This document shows, one piece after another, positions 36,667-46,031 of a stretch of DNA of 64,000 nucleotides. The stretch spans positions 81,067-145,066 of the forward strand of contig DIXF01000016.1 of assembly GCA_002448235.1 (NCBI GenBank). Reading direction: 5' to 3'. The translations under genes were made by a program, and so were the position numbers. The notes under the pieces were generated by a model, which was not told the origin of the DNA, did not search any database, and saw only the letters and a program-made list of their open reading frames with translations. The stretch is from Syntrophaceae bacterium UBA6087 (GTDB taxonomy: Bacteria > Desulfobacterota > Desulfomonilia > UBA1062). Numbering within the stretch: the first letter of the stretch is position 1; every line of letters begins with the position of its first letter.

Positions 36667-37425
36667 TCAATCTTTTCTCGCTAGGATATGGTATCCAAAG
36701 CACAGGATCTCTTGAGATTGTGTGTCTGACTGAGACATCCTGTCGAGTGCACCAAGAAGAGTGCGGACTGCTCTCCTTTCTTTCTTGTAAAGCATTTTGT
36801 CGAGGTATCTGCTGGCGACGGAATCTATCCTGCGCAGCTCCTGGCCCAAGTATTCGAAATAATTACCATTAGGCTTTATCTCGAGGATGGTGAAACCAAA
36901 CTTGTCAAGCCAGTGGATATAGAAATACCGGTTAAATCCGGTGGAAAAATGAAACGGAGAATAATGGGTCAGGCTGCAGAAGGGAGCCGTGATTATGATC
37001 AGTCCTCCTTGCTTAAGAAGACGTTTGAATTCCTTGAGGGCAACAACGGGATCAGGCAGATGCTCCAGCACTTCCGTGCACATAACGGCATCGAATGAGG
37101 CATCAGGTTCAGGTATGGATGTGATGTCAGAGATAATGTCGATGATGCCCTGATTCCAGCTATCTGTCTGCAGAGCGGTGTTATCTCCCTTTCCGTCATA
37201 TCTGCCGAAGTCCTGGCTGACATAATTAAGGTGGGAACAGTAATGCTTGTATTGTTGCTCTCCGGCACCTGCATCAAGAATCCTACTTCCAGGTGGGATT
37301 ATATTCAACACTTCCCTAATCCAGCAATCCCGGACCTGTTTATTTGTGGTGCCACAGGTGATCTTCCTCTGATCCTCTCGGGGGGTGATAAACTTTCGGA
37401 CTCTATCGACAAAGGTACTGATCAT
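36667..37425 (-). CDS. class I SAM-dependent methyltransferase
   Basis: A 252-residue protein. The SAM motif is GSRILDAGAGEQQYKHYC (residues about 47-64), followed by YVSQDFGRYDG. FDAVMCTEVLEHLPDPVVAL and LLKQGGLIIITAPFCSLTHY match Methyltransf_11-type enzymes, where the product is often a methylated lipid or sugar. The start overlaps the stop of the DUF268 gene by four bases. Target unknown. Confidence 0.82.
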   Translation of the reverse strand: MISTFVDRVRKFITPREDQRKITCGTTNKQVRDCWIREVLNIIPPGSRILDAGAGEQQYKHYCSHLNYVSQDFGRYDGKGDNTALQTDSWNQGIIDIISDITSIPEPDASFDAVMCTEVLEHLPDPVVALKEFKRLLKQGGLIIITAPFCSLTHYSPFHFSTGFNRYFYIHWLDKFGFTILEIKPNGNYFEYLGQELRRIDSVASRYLDKMLYKKERRAVRTLLGALDRMSQSDTQSQEILCFGYHILARKD

Positions 37426-38159
37426 TTTGTAAGCTGGAAGAAGCCGCAGGCATAGGATGAATGTTTTAGGTCATCAGGAGTAATATGGGCCCTTAATTTA
37501 CCTCTGTCATCAACTCCAGAGAATTCCTGCATCGACAACTCGGGCAGATTGGAAAGGATCTGATCAGGGGAATGGATCCTATGCGCATTGAAGCAGACGC
37601 GTTGCCTGCCAACGGGCAGTGACAGATAGAGAGTTCCTCCCTTTGCGAGGACCCGTTGTAGCTCTTTCATCGTCCTAATCGTTCCCTGCGTGTCAAGAGA
37701 GTCTCCATAACGGCCCAACCCTATATGCTCGGCTACATGAAGGCAGGAGAGGGAGTGGACAGAGCTATCCCGGAAGGGTAAAGAGAGTATGGTGCCTTTT
37801 ATGGGGAAGTAGTTCGTCATGTCCAGTTCAAGGGGCCGGATATCGATAGACACTACTCGGGTTATTGCTGAAGTCAGGCCGACGAAGAACGAATGTGAAC
37901 CAACATCTACATGGAGAGGAGGCCTGGATTGGTTTATTGCCTTGAATGCCCAGACAGTCTGATAAAGATAATGTGCATCAAAGGTGGTCGTCCGGGTGTT
38001 ATCAAAAAGACAGGGGTATGCATCTGAGAGTGTCAATTGCTCACTTCCGGAGAGTTGTCTGTAAGCCAGCCAGTCCCGAAAATATTTTCTATATGCGCAA
38101 GGGGCCTTCTTCAAAGTTTCTATATCAAAAAAAGGCTTCAAGAACTTCTTGATGTTCAA
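37422..38159 (-). CDS. DUF268-like protein (degenerate methyltransferase fold)
   Basis: A 245-residue protein. The core reads LHVDVGSHSFFVGL, VVSIDIRPLEL, SLSCLHVAEHIGLGRYGDSL and GGTLYLSLPVGRQRVCFNAHR, the pattern of DUF268, which occurs in polysaccharide loci. The layout resembles a methyltransferase, but the function is not established. The start is a TTG at 38159 with GAGG upstream. A second member of the family lies at 63062-63859, sharing the CLH, EH, GLGRYGD and LPVG blocks. Confidence 0.7.
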   Translation of the reverse strand: MNIKKFLKPFFDIETLKKAPCAYRKYFRDWLAYRQLSGSEQLTLSDAYPCLFDNTRTTTFDAHYLYQTVWAFKAINQSRPPLHVDVGSHSFFVGLTSAITRVVSIDIRPLELDMTNYFPIKGTILSLPFRDSSVHSLSCLHVAEHIGLGRYGDSLDTQGTIRTMKELQRVLAKGGTLYLSLPVGRQRVCFNAHRIHSPDQILSNLPELSMQEFSGVDDRGKLRAHITPDDLKHSSYACGFFQLTK

Positions 38160-38294
38160 TGGAACCTCGTATGATTTACTATGAATTGATGTAGGGATGT
38201 AGCCCCAAACGAGGATAGAGACAGATGAGATGAAACTGACGAGATTGTAGGTGTTCGTCCAAAAAGGAAGTCTGAATCAGGTTTTTCATTGGGA

Positions 38295-39605
38295 CTAAAC
38301 ATGTTTTGATGATGCATCGTTTGATACCTGTACGATTTCACTTTCTTGATAGTTCATCAGTACTCCCGAGCTTGAAGCCCGCAGAGGTTGCTTGTCTTTT
38401 GATATACTACTGATTGTTACTGAGTCTATCCGGTCTACATAATAAAATGTCCGCTCATAACTTGACAGACCCACGGCGAACTGAATGGTCATGGCTTTCA
38501 GAGGAAGGTCACAAAGAAAATCTGTACTGTATTTCCCTGGTAGAAGATCTCTCGGCTTAGACCAGAACGTGGTGAGAGGGAGCCCATCTGTTGTTATGAG
38601 TCCAATAGCAGCAATAACATGCTCGGTTTTTCTGAAGATCTGAAATTCAAGATGAATGAGCCATTCTTCCCCTATTTTATAGTCGCTTTTCGGTTTGTTG
38701 TCGGTGGACAGAAAAGAGAGGGTTAATCCAGAGCCTTGTTTCTCCGGGCCTACCCTTGGAAGGTGAACTATGTGATCCTTTTCCAATGAGCTAGAAGACA
38801 GGTAGGTATTGATGATATCCTCTGTTGGTCCCTTGCTCAATGCACAGCCACCTTTGAGGAGGATCGAATGCCGACAGAGCTTGCGGATGGCTGCCATATT
38901 GTGGCTGACAAAGAGAATGGTCCTTCCACTACTGGCGACATCCCCCATCTTCCCCATACATTTATGCTGGAATGCAACATCCCCAACAGCCAGAACCTCG
39001 TCGATTAAGAGTATTTCCGGTTCCAAGTGTGCTGCAACTGCAAAGGCAAGTCGCACATACATGCCGCTTGAATACCTCTTGACCGGTGTGTCGAGGAACT
39101 TCTCGATCTCGCTGAAGGCCACTATCTCGTCGAACTTGCGATCGATCTCATATTTACGCATGCCCAATATGGTACCGTTTAGATAGATGTTTTCCCTACC
39201 TGTCAGTTCGGGGTGGAATCCCGTTCCTACCTCCAGAAGGCTTGATACGCGCCCATGGAGCATGATCTCTCCGGATGTGGGTTCGGTGATGCGGCTAAGA
39301 ATTTTGAGCAGAGTGCTCTTGCCCGCGCCGTTGGGGCCGATGATGCCCACCACCTCACCTTCCTGCACATCGAATGATACGTCTTTGACAGCCCAGATGT
39401 AGTCCGTGTCAGGTTGATCAGTGCCTCCATGGTTATCCAGTTGTTTCTTGTCGAACCTGGTGAGCCTGTGGAGTTCACTAAGATTCCGTATAGGAGAAGT
39501 AATTGCATCCACTAGAGCTTCCCGAAACGTGCGATTTCTCTTTTCCCTTGTGCCAATCCGGAAAATCTTGGAAATATTGTTTACCTGGATGATGGGCGTG
39601 CTCAT
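38295..39605 (-). CDS. wzt: ABC transporter ATP-binding protein for polysaccharide export, Wzt-like
   Basis: A 436-residue protein. Residues about 70-250 are the ATPase: Walker A GIIGPNGAGKSTLL (88-101), signature YSSGMYVRLAFAVAAH, Walker B EILLIDEVLAVGD. The C-terminal 160 residues (from about 280) form a Wzt-C-like domain, SGLTLSFLSTDNKP to TFYYVDRIDS, which in known systems recognises the modified end of the O-polysaccharide. It follows wzm by one base and should form the transporter with it. The presence of this domain suggests a glycan with a defined terminal modification; the methyltransferases nearby are candidates. Confidence 0.92.
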   Translation of the reverse strand: MSTPIIQVNNISKIFRIGTREKRNRTFREALVDAITSPIRNLSELHRLTRFDKKQLDNHGGTDQPDTDYIWAVKDVSFDVQEGEVVGIIGPNGAGKSTLLKILSRITEPTSGEIMLHGRVSSLLEVGTGFHPELTGRENIYLNGTILGMRKYEIDRKFDEIVAFSEIEKFLDTPVKRYSSGMYVRLAFAVAAHLEPEILLIDEVLAVGDVAFQHKCMGKMGDVASSGRTILFVSHNMAAIRKLCRHSILLKGGCALSKGPTEDIINTYLSSSSLEKDHIVHLPRVGPEKQGSGLTLSFLSTDNKPKSDYKIGEEWLIHLEFQIFRKTEHVIAAIGLITTDGLPLTTFWSKPRDLLPGKYSTDFLCDLPLKAMTIQFAVGLSSYERTFYYVDRIDSVTISSISKDKQPLRASSSGVLMNYQESEIVQVSNDASSKHV

Positions 39606-39606
39606 G

Positions 39607-40452
39607 TCAGATTATATCCGCGAGATACCGTTCCACCTGTTTGAAGTAGATCAAGCCGGCAAAGAATAAGGTGAGACTGATGACGGCCGAGATAATTACC
39701 ATATCGGTTGGGAAAGCTACCGTGCCGAGAAGAGAGGATCTGAACCCCTCTATGATGCCGGTCATGGGATTCAAGGCGTATAATATTCGATACTTCTCCG
39801 GGACCATGGATGCAGGATAGACTATGGGCGTTGCGAACATCCAGAACTGCATCAGAAAAGGTATGGTATACCGGATATCCCTGTATTTAGCGTTCAGTGC
39901 AGCCAGGATCATGCCGATGCCGCTGGCGGTGAGCATCATCAGCAGGATGAGCAGCGGCAGTACCATGATCATGGTGTTCGGATAGATATGAAAATAGTAC
40001 ATCATGCCAAACAGCAAGAGGAATGAAATGAAAAAGTCCAGCAACCCCGCAAGCACCGAAGTCATGGGAATGAATATGCGCGGGAAGTATACCTTGGACA
40101 GCAGATTCCCGGACCCGACTACGCTGTTGCCTGCACTGGTGGTCGCCGCGGTGAAGTATGTCCAGGCTACCATAGCCGTATAATTGAATATTGGGTAAGG
40201 TATACCGTCGGACGGGATCTTCGCAAGCTTCCCGAAGAAGAGCGTGAACACCACCATCATGAAGAACGGCTGTATAACTGCCCAGAGACCGCCAAGCACG
40301 GTTTGTTTGTATTTCACCTTGATATCTCTGGCCACAAGGAAAAACAACAGATCGCGGTATTGCGCCAATTCGTGAAAATCGACGAACTGGAAACCTTTTT
40401 TCGGCTTTATGTGAATAACAGGTTTCGTGTTTTGAGAAGCTGATTGAGTCAT
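39607..40452 (-). CDS. wzm: ABC-2 polysaccharide export permease, Wzm-like
   Basis: A 281-residue integral membrane protein with about six helices, for example TVLGGLWAVIQPFFMMVVFTLFF, FFISFLLLFGMMYYF and PLLILLMMLTASGIGMI. The conserved TPIVYPASMVPEKYRILYALNPMTGIIEGFR segment is typical of Wzm/TagG-type permeases. It exports lipid-linked polysaccharide across the inner membrane with Wzt. The repeated GGCGGAGC element lies directly before its start codon on the same strand. Confidence 0.92.
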   Translation of the reverse strand: MTQSASQNTKPVIHIKPKKGFQFVDFHELAQYRDLLFFLVARDIKVKYKQTVLGGLWAVIQPFFMMVVFTLFFGKLAKIPSDGIPYPIFNYTAMVAWTYFTAATTSAGNSVVGSGNLLSKVYFPRIFIPMTSVLAGLLDFFISFLLLFGMMYYFHIYPNTMIMVLPLLILLMMLTASGIGMILAALNAKYRDIRYTIPFLMQFWMFATPIVYPASMVPEKYRILYALNPMTGIIEGFRSSLLGTVAFPTDMVIISAVISLTLFFAGLIYFKQVERYLADII

Positions 40453-40463
40453 ATCTATTTTTT

Positions 40464-40489
40464 ATAGCTCCGCCCGCCCGGGTGAACCC
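40464..40489 (-). promoter_or_regulatory. repeated polysaccharide-gene element, copy C
   Basis: Read on the minus strand: GGGTTCACC, six bases, GGCGGAGC, then TAT. The left part can fold as GGGT/ACCC. It ends 12 bases before the wzm start codon. It shares CACC-N6-GGCGGAGC with copies at 48215 and 58051. Confidence 0.5.
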
Positions 40490-40590
40490 AGGCCCTATGT
40501 GCTCCCTTTGCTTGAGATGCTTCTATCATTCTAATTTCATTAAAACAGTACTGTCATTACTTGTATCATCGTATCCGGCGCGTGGAAGCT

Positions 40591-41724
40591 TTAACCCTTA
40601 GCCGGGTTATTGAGAAGTTGATTATAAAGTGCAATGAAATTTTTGGCAACGGTGCCCCAATGGAAATGATCTTTTATTCTCTTTTTCTTTTCATTCAGCA
40701 CTACAATAGGTATTTCCCGATTCAGTGCATTGATTATCTTGTCTGCAAGGTCTTTTTCGTCTTGCGGTTTAAACAGGTAGCCATCTTTGCCGTGAGATAC
40801 CAGAAGGGTGTTTGGCTCAATATCTGTAACCACGGGTATGAGGCCCGCTGCCATGGCTTCCAGCAGGGCTAAGGAAGTGCCGTCGGCAATTGCAGGTGAA
40901 GCATATACGGATGATTGTTTCATGTACGAAGAGATCTGTCCATGGGACACGAGCCCGGGGAAATCCACCTGAACGGAAATACCCAATGAGTCGGCGAGAT
41001 TTTTGATTTCCGATTCCAGGGAACCTGTGCCAGCGATGATGAATCTGGCGTCGGGAAATCTCTTCAGCACTATAGGAATGCTTTTTACGAGTGTCTGTAC
41101 GTCATAAACCGGCTCAAAACTCCGGGAATAAAGCACTGTGTGAGAATGGTAATCAGGTGAAATATCAAAGAACAGGGAGTCGACTCCGGAGGATATGATC
41201 TGAGCGTCTTTCAGTACTGTCCTGCTGCGCATTGCTGCAGAGACCACCGTAACTTTCTTAGAGAGAAGTACCGCCAAATCGAATAGGTATTTGATCGGCC
41301 CCCTCTCGCTCACCCGCATATCCATGCCGCGAGCAGTGTTGATCACCGGGACCCGGGCAAAGAATCCTGCGAGGGAGGCTATGAGGCCTGTGGGGACGAT
41401 CCAGTTGCCGTGAATGATATCCGGGTTTTCCTTTCTACAAAGAAGTAGAGCCTTGATCAAGCCGGAAAGCATATACACGAGCATGGGAAGGAGGGGGATT
41501 GCGCCCATCTGGTTAAGGGGGGTTTCGCTGCTTGGAAACCAGAAGCGACACACCCGTATACCGTTGTCTTCCTCCAGATACGGGCTCTGCTTAAATATCC
41601 GCGGGGTGAGAACAGTGACATCGAGACCTAGTTTTGTGAGTTCGAGACAATACTTTCTGATGAATATCCCCCGGTTCGATCCTGCGTAATCAGGATACGA
41701 TGTCGTGACCAAGAGGATCTTCAT
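40591..41724 (-). CDS. glycosyltransferase family 4
   Basis: A 377-residue GT-B enzyme, first gene of the minus-strand locus. It begins MKILLVTTSYPDYAGSNRGI and has PDIIHGNWIVPTGLIAS, RFIIAGTGSLESEIK, SSVYASPAIADGTSLALLEAMAAGLIPVVTDI (with the EX7E-like helix) and HGKDGYLFKPQDEKDLADK. It is closest in pattern to the WcaL/GT4 polysaccharide group. A 138-base gap with the repeated element separates it from wzm, so wzm may have its own control. Sugar specificity unknown. Confidence 0.87.
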   Translation of the reverse strand: MKILLVTTSYPDYAGSNRGIFIRKYCLELTKLGLDVTVLTPRIFKQSPYLEEDNGIRVCRFWFPSSETPLNQMGAIPLLPMLVYMLSGLIKALLLCRKENPDIIHGNWIVPTGLIASLAGFFARVPVINTARGMDMRVSERGPIKYLFDLAVLLSKKVTVVSAAMRSRTVLKDAQIISSGVDSLFFDISPDYHSHTVLYSRSFEPVYDVQTLVKSIPIVLKRFPDARFIIAGTGSLESEIKNLADSLGISVQVDFPGLVSHGQISSYMKQSSVYASPAIADGTSLALLEAMAAGLIPVVTDIEPNTLLVSHGKDGYLFKPQDEKDLADKIINALNREIPIVVLNEKKKRIKDHFHWGTVAKNFIALYNQLLNNPAKG

Positions 41725-41910
41725 TTAACAAACTCCTATACCAGATATCTTCACGTTCGTAATCAACTCATTCTTGATCGACATACCGGACCGGTATCTT
41801 TATATTTAGCGCACTGTGGCTAATAGGCGAAAGGGCATCGGGAAGAAGCATGCAGGGTTAAGGAGAGTGCTTTGGGGATGAAAGGAATGATCTGGCGATT
41901 TATGCTAAGT

Positions 41911-41934
41911 TTATATTGTAATACATACATATAA
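41911..41934. promoter_or_regulatory. palindrome upstream of the acyl-CoA operon, candidate operator
   Basis: TTATAT at 41911-41916 and ATATAA at 41929-41934 flank an inner TGTA-A-TACA palindrome. TTGACA follows at 41936-41941, and AT-rich -10-like sequence (TATAATAAT) lies at 41955-41963. The intergenic region 41725-42108 otherwise shows nothing I can name. A TetR- or GntR-type site is possible but unproven. Confidence 0.35.
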
Positions 41935-42108
41935 CTTGACAATAAGAGCAAGGATATAATAATCTATCTAGGAAATAATTTTTATGCCATTGTTCAGGAG
42001 GTTTTGTCTGGAGGTGAATATTCATTTTCTTCAGGCAAGGTATTAACCGCTAAGAAATCATCGGCAGTTTAGTATGGTATTTAAACCTGTTGGGGGTATG
42101 TTTTTGCG

Positions 42109-43299
42109 ATGAATGCACTTCTTGAAGGAATCAGGATCCTCGATTTCAGCTATCTCCTGCCCGGTCCTTTCGCCACCATGATGCTCTCCGATCTCGGCGC
42201 GGAGGTGCTGCGGATAGAATCGCCCAGCCGGATTGACATGGCCCGCCTGGCGCCGCCGTTTGTCGATAAGGATCAGCAGGTCTCCTGCATGCACGCCACG
42301 CTGAACAGAAACAAGAAATCCATCGCCCTCGACTTGAAATCCCCCAGAAGCTTTGACATCATTCAGAGGCTCATCTTGGACAAGGGATACGACATCATCA
42401 TCGAGCAGTTCCGCCCCGGTGCCATGGACCATCTTGGCCTCTCCTATGAAAAACTTGCCGAGCTCTGCCCTGGGCTCATCTACTGCTCCATTACCGGCTA
42501 CGGCCAGACAGGCCCCTTGAAAGACAGGGCAGGCCACGACATAAACTACCTCTCCCTCTCGGGCGTCATGAGCTACTCCGGCAAAGAGTGCGCCGGACCC
42601 TGCCAGATGGGGATCCAGGTGGCCGATGTCGGCTCGGGTTCGAATAACGCCGTCATCGGCATCCTCGCCGCGATCATCCACCGGATGAAGACCGGCGAAG
42701 GGCAGTATATCGATATATCCATGACGGACGGCATGTTCCCGCACCATGTGGTCAGCGGCATCCGGGCGCTCGTGGGTGATACGGACCCCGGGCTGGAGAC
42801 TGAGCTGCTCAACGGTGCATCTCTTTATGGCTTCTACGAGACCTCCGATGGTGGGTATCTCTCTTTCGGAGGGCTGGAGCCCCAGTTCCTCACGGCTTTT
42901 CTCAAAACCCTCGGCCTTGAACGGGATATCGATCGTCTTATGGAGCCGGGGATCACCGATGAGCTGAAAATCCGGGTGGCTGAAACAATACGTTCCCGGA
43001 CAAAGAAGGATTGGATAGAAGCTTTCCGCACTGTCGATGCCTGTGTGGATCCCGTGCTCACGGTATCGGAATCCTTATCAAGCGAGCAAGCCGATGCCCG
43101 TGGAATCGTCGTCGAAGTACCGGGCCCGGATGGAACACCGATCAGGCAGATAGGCCTCCCCATACGCTTCTCAGGATATTCACCTCAGTACCGGTGGGCC
43201 GGCCCTTCATTGGGGCAGCACACAACCGAGATTCTCAAATCTCTTGGAATAGCGGACCAGGAGATCGGTGATATGAAATCCAAAGGAATTATCGGCTGA
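42109..43299 (+). CDS. alpha-methylacyl-CoA racemase-like protein (CaiB/BaiF family)
   Basis: A 396-residue family III protein. Members are either CoA transferases or 2-methylacyl-CoA racemases. Here AGHDINYLSLSG puts His at 143, QVADVGSGS puts Asp at 173 and GGLEPQF puts Glu at 258. The spacings of 30 and 85 residues equal those of the catalytic His, Asp and Glu of the Mycobacterium tuberculosis racemase MCR as I recall them, and these motifs are those of racemases. So it probably inverts the 2-methyl (or other alpha) centre of an acyl-CoA. It is the first gene of a six-gene operon; the gap to the next is 34 bases. A CoA-transfer role remains possible. Confidence 0.78.
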   Translation: MNALLEGIRILDFSYLLPGPFATMMLSDLGAEVLRIESPSRIDMARLAPPFVDKDQQVSCMHATLNRNKKSIALDLKSPRSFDIIQRLILDKGYDIIIEQFRPGAMDHLGLSYEKLAELCPGLIYCSITGYGQTGPLKDRAGHDINYLSLSGVMSYSGKECAGPCQMGIQVADVGSGSNNAVIGILAAIIHRMKTGEGQYIDISMTDGMFPHHVVSGIRALVGDTDPGLETELLNGASLYGFYETSDGGYLSFGGLEPQFLTAFLKTLGLERDIDRLMEPGITDELKIRVAETIRSRTKKDWIEAFRTVDACVDPVLTVSESLSSEQADARGIVVEVPGPDGTPIRQIGLPIRFSGYSPQYRWAGPSLGQHTTEILKSLGIADQEIGDMKSKGIIG

Positions 43300-43333
43300 G
43301 AATGAGAAGCTTTATGAAAGGGGGAAGTAAGCT

Positions 43334-44791
43334 ATGGTTGGTATTACAGCCTATGGAGGGTACATACCGCGCTATCGTTTGAGCCGCATGACGATCATCC
43401 AGAATATGGCCTGGTATTTCCCGGTGATCATGGCAGTGGCCGGAGGGGAAAAGGCGGTTGCGAACTGGGATGAGGACAGCCTGAGCATGGCAGTCGCCGC
43501 GGCCAGTGACTGCATGGCCGGACAGGACAGGAAGTCTCTCGATGGGGTGCTCTTTGCCTCCACCACCATGCCGTTTGCAGACCGGCTCAATGCAGGGATC
43601 ATTGCCGCAGCCCTGAATGCCCCGGAAGAAGGCGCCATGAATGCGGACTTCGGTTCATGCCTCAAGGCAGGCACAACGGCGGCTGTCTCGGCCCTGCAGG
43701 CGGTTGAGTCCGGGCAGAAAAACAATGTGCTCGTGGCTGCCTCCGACTTGAGAAAGTCGAAGATGGCGACCCTGGCCGAGATGTTCACCGGAGACGGTGC
43801 GGCGGCCGTGCTCTTCGGGAGAGACAATGTCATTGCCGAGTTCAAGGGCAGCTATTCGACAAGCTACGATTTCATCGACCATTACAAGGGCTCCGGCAAG
43901 GACTACGATTACCTCTGGGAAGAAAGATGGGTGCGGGATGAAGGGTACGGGAAAATCATACCCCAGGCCATACAGGGCTATCTGAAGAAATACGGGGCCT
44001 CGATCGCGGATTTCCATAAGGTCGTATACCCGTGCTATTTCAGCGGGACGCACCGCGAGATAGCCAAGCGGCTCGGCATCGATCCTTCAAGGGTCCAGGA
44101 CAACCTGCATACGGTCTGCGGCGATACCGGTACAGCCCATCCTCTGCTTATGCTCTCTGCCGCGCTCGAAGGGGCGAAACCGGGCGACAAGATCCTTCTG
44201 GCGGGCTTCGGGCAGGGGTGTGACGTATTGGGCTTCGAGGCGACAGACAAGATCAAGGGGTTCAAACCCGCCCGCGGAGTAGCAGGCTCTCTTGCCGCCA
44301 GAGTAGACCTTGCCAATTACCAGAAGTATACCAAGTTCAAAGACCTCATTGAGGCCGATCTGGGCATCAGAGGGGAGGCGAACCCAAACACCTCTCTGAC
44401 TGCGCTTTGGCGCAAGCGCAAAATGATCCTCGGTTTCGTCGGCGCGAAATGCGCAAAGTGCGGGACCCCGCAGTTCCCTCCCCAGCCCATGTGCGTAAAC
44501 CCTGACTGCAATGAGGTAGGCTGCTTCGAAGAGTACGAATTTGCCGATAAATCCGGGTTTATCCAGATGTTCACCGGTGACCTTCTCTCTCCCTCGGTCG
44601 ACCCGCCTGCGGTCTACGGCCTCGTTGATTTTGAAGGAGGGGGGAAGGCGTTTCTCGACTTCACCGACTGCGATCTGAGTCAGGTCAAGGTAGGGATGCC
44701 CATCGCCATGTCTTTCAGAAGAAGGGCCCATGACCGGGTCCGGGGTTTTACCGGTTACTTCTGGAAGGCCGTGCCGAAGGTTCAAGGGTAG
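43334..44791 (+). CDS. HMG-CoA-synthase-like thiolase-fold protein fused to a DUF35 zinc-ribbon/OB domain
   Basis: A 485-residue fusion. Residues 1 to about 330 follow the HMG-CoA synthase/KAS III fold: VGITAYGGYIPRYRL, VLFASTTMPF, a probable nucleophile Cys109 in NADFGSCLKAGTTAA, YPCYFSGTHREI, and LLAGFGQGCDVLGFEATD. Residues about 370-485 are DUF35-like: CAKCGTPQFPPQPMC with a second Cys pair, then an OB fold (SGFIQMFTGDLLS ... VYGLVDFEGGG). In archaeal and bacterial systems such parts are usually separate proteins that form complexes with thiolases. The reaction (condensation or retro-cleavage) is not certain. It has a clear GGGGGAAG Shine-Dalgarno. Confidence 0.75.
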   Translation: MVGITAYGGYIPRYRLSRMTIIQNMAWYFPVIMAVAGGEKAVANWDEDSLSMAVAAASDCMAGQDRKSLDGVLFASTTMPFADRLNAGIIAAALNAPEEGAMNADFGSCLKAGTTAAVSALQAVESGQKNNVLVAASDLRKSKMATLAEMFTGDGAAAVLFGRDNVIAEFKGSYSTSYDFIDHYKGSGKDYDYLWEERWVRDEGYGKIIPQAIQGYLKKYGASIADFHKVVYPCYFSGTHREIAKRLGIDPSRVQDNLHTVCGDTGTAHPLLMLSAALEGAKPGDKILLAGFGQGCDVLGFEATDKIKGFKPARGVAGSLAARVDLANYQKYTKFKDLIEADLGIRGEANPNTSLTALWRKRKMILGFVGAKCAKCGTPQFPPQPMCVNPDCNEVGCFEEYEFADKSGFIQMFTGDLLSPSVDPPAVYGLVDFEGGGKAFLDFTDCDLSQVKVGMPIAMSFRRRAHDRVRGFTGYFWKAVPKVQG

Positions 44792-44802
44792 GGGGTGACG
44801 AG

Positions 44803-46008
44803 ATGGCGAGCGGAATAAAAGATAAGGTTGCGATCATTGGAATGGGATGCACGCGATTCGGTGAACGGTGGAATGACGGCCCGGAAGAATTGATGGTCGA
44901 GGCGTTTCAGGAATGCTTAGCCGATGCCGGGATCGGGAAGAACGATATCCAGGCTGCATGGCTGGGCACCTGTTTTGATGAGGTCATGGTGGGCAAGAGC
45001 GCTTTGTCGATGTCGATGGCGCTCAGGCTTCCCAACATCTCGGTGACAAGGGTGGAGAACTTCTGTGCGAGCGGGACGGAGTCCTTCAGGGGTGCGGTCT
45101 ATGCCGTGGCGTCGGGGGCATGTGACATTGCCCTGGCCATGGGGGTAGAGAAGCTCAAGGATATCGGCTACGGGGGCCTGCCCGAGTTCAGCACTGCCAT
45201 CGGTATGACAAATTCGCTGTGGTTTCCGAACCTGACCGCGCCGGGCGGGTTTGCCATGCTTGCATCGGGTTATGCCGCAAAGTACGGCCTCGATATCATG
45301 GATGTGAAGAAGGCCATGGCCCATGTTTCGGTCAAGAGCCATCAGAACGGCGCCAAGAACGCCAAGGCGCATTTACGGAAGCCGGTTACGGAAGAGCAGG
45401 TCATGAATTCACCCATGATCGCATTTCCCTTAGGCCTGTTTGACTGCTGCGGGGTAAGCGACGGTGCGGCCTGCGCCATTGTCACCACGCCCGAGATTGC
45501 GAAATCGCTCGGCAAAAAGGACATTGTCTCGGTAAAGGCCCTCCAGCTTGCGCTGAGCAACGGGACCGAGATCGCCTACAAGTGGGATGGAGCTCATTTC
45601 GCCACAACGACCAAGGCGAGCAGGATGGCCTATGAGGAAGCAGGCATCACGGATCCGAAGGAAGAGGTCAGCATGATGGAGGTACACGACTGCTTCTCCA
45701 TCACCGAGCTGGTGACCATGGAAGACCTCCACATCTCCGAGAGGGGAAAGGCGCCGAAAGACATCCTCGACGGGTTCTACGACCTGTCAGGCAAGATCCC
45801 CTGCCAGCCCGACGGCGGACTGAAATGCTTCGGCCACCCCATCGGCGCATCGGGCTTGAGGATGCTCTACGAGATGTACAACCAGCTCCAGGGAAAAGCG
45901 GGCGAGCGCCAGGTCAAGGACCCGAGATACGGCCTTACCCACAATCTCGGCGGTTTCCCGATGATGAATGTCTGCAGCATCGCCATCGTGGGGAAGTATC
46001 ATGCGTAA
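44803..46008 (+). CDS. acetyl-CoA acyltransferase, SCPx-type thiolase
   Basis: A 401-residue thiolase of the SCP2/SCPx-like branch. The nucleophile is Cys88 in VENFCASGTESFRGAVYA. Catalytic His motifs are MMEVHDCFSITELVTMEDL and LKCFGHPIGASGLRMLYEM. The usual SAN-type loop and the C-terminal CxG motif of degradative thiolases are absent, as in the SCPx group. It should cleave a 3-oxoacyl-CoA, including branched ones. It starts 11 bases after the HMGCS-like gene. A retro-aldolase role like that of Ltp2, which also works with a DUF35 domain, is an alternative. Confidence 0.82.
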   Translation: MASGIKDKVAIIGMGCTRFGERWNDGPEELMVEAFQECLADAGIGKNDIQAAWLGTCFDEVMVGKSALSMSMALRLPNISVTRVENFCASGTESFRGAVYAVASGACDIALAMGVEKLKDIGYGGLPEFSTAIGMTNSLWFPNLTAPGGFAMLASGYAAKYGLDIMDVKKAMAHVSVKSHQNGAKNAKAHLRKPVTEEQVMNSPMIAFPLGLFDCCGVSDGAACAIVTTPEIAKSLGKKDIVSVKALQLALSNGTEIAYKWDGAHFATTTKASRMAYEEAGITDPKEEVSMMEVHDCFSITELVTMEDLHISERGKAPKDILDGFYDLSGKIPCQPDGGLKCFGHPIGASGLRMLYEMYNQLQGKAGERQVKDPRYGLTHNLGGFPMMNVCSIAIVGKYHA

Positions 46009-46031
46009 CATGTGCATGTTCTGGAGGTGTT

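Noticed and set aside
42109..43299. Plain CoA-transferase annotation of the CaiB/BaiF gene
   Set aside because: The His/Asp/Glu spacing and the GHDINYL and GLEPQF motifs fit alpha-methylacyl-CoA racemase; transferase kept only as an alternative.
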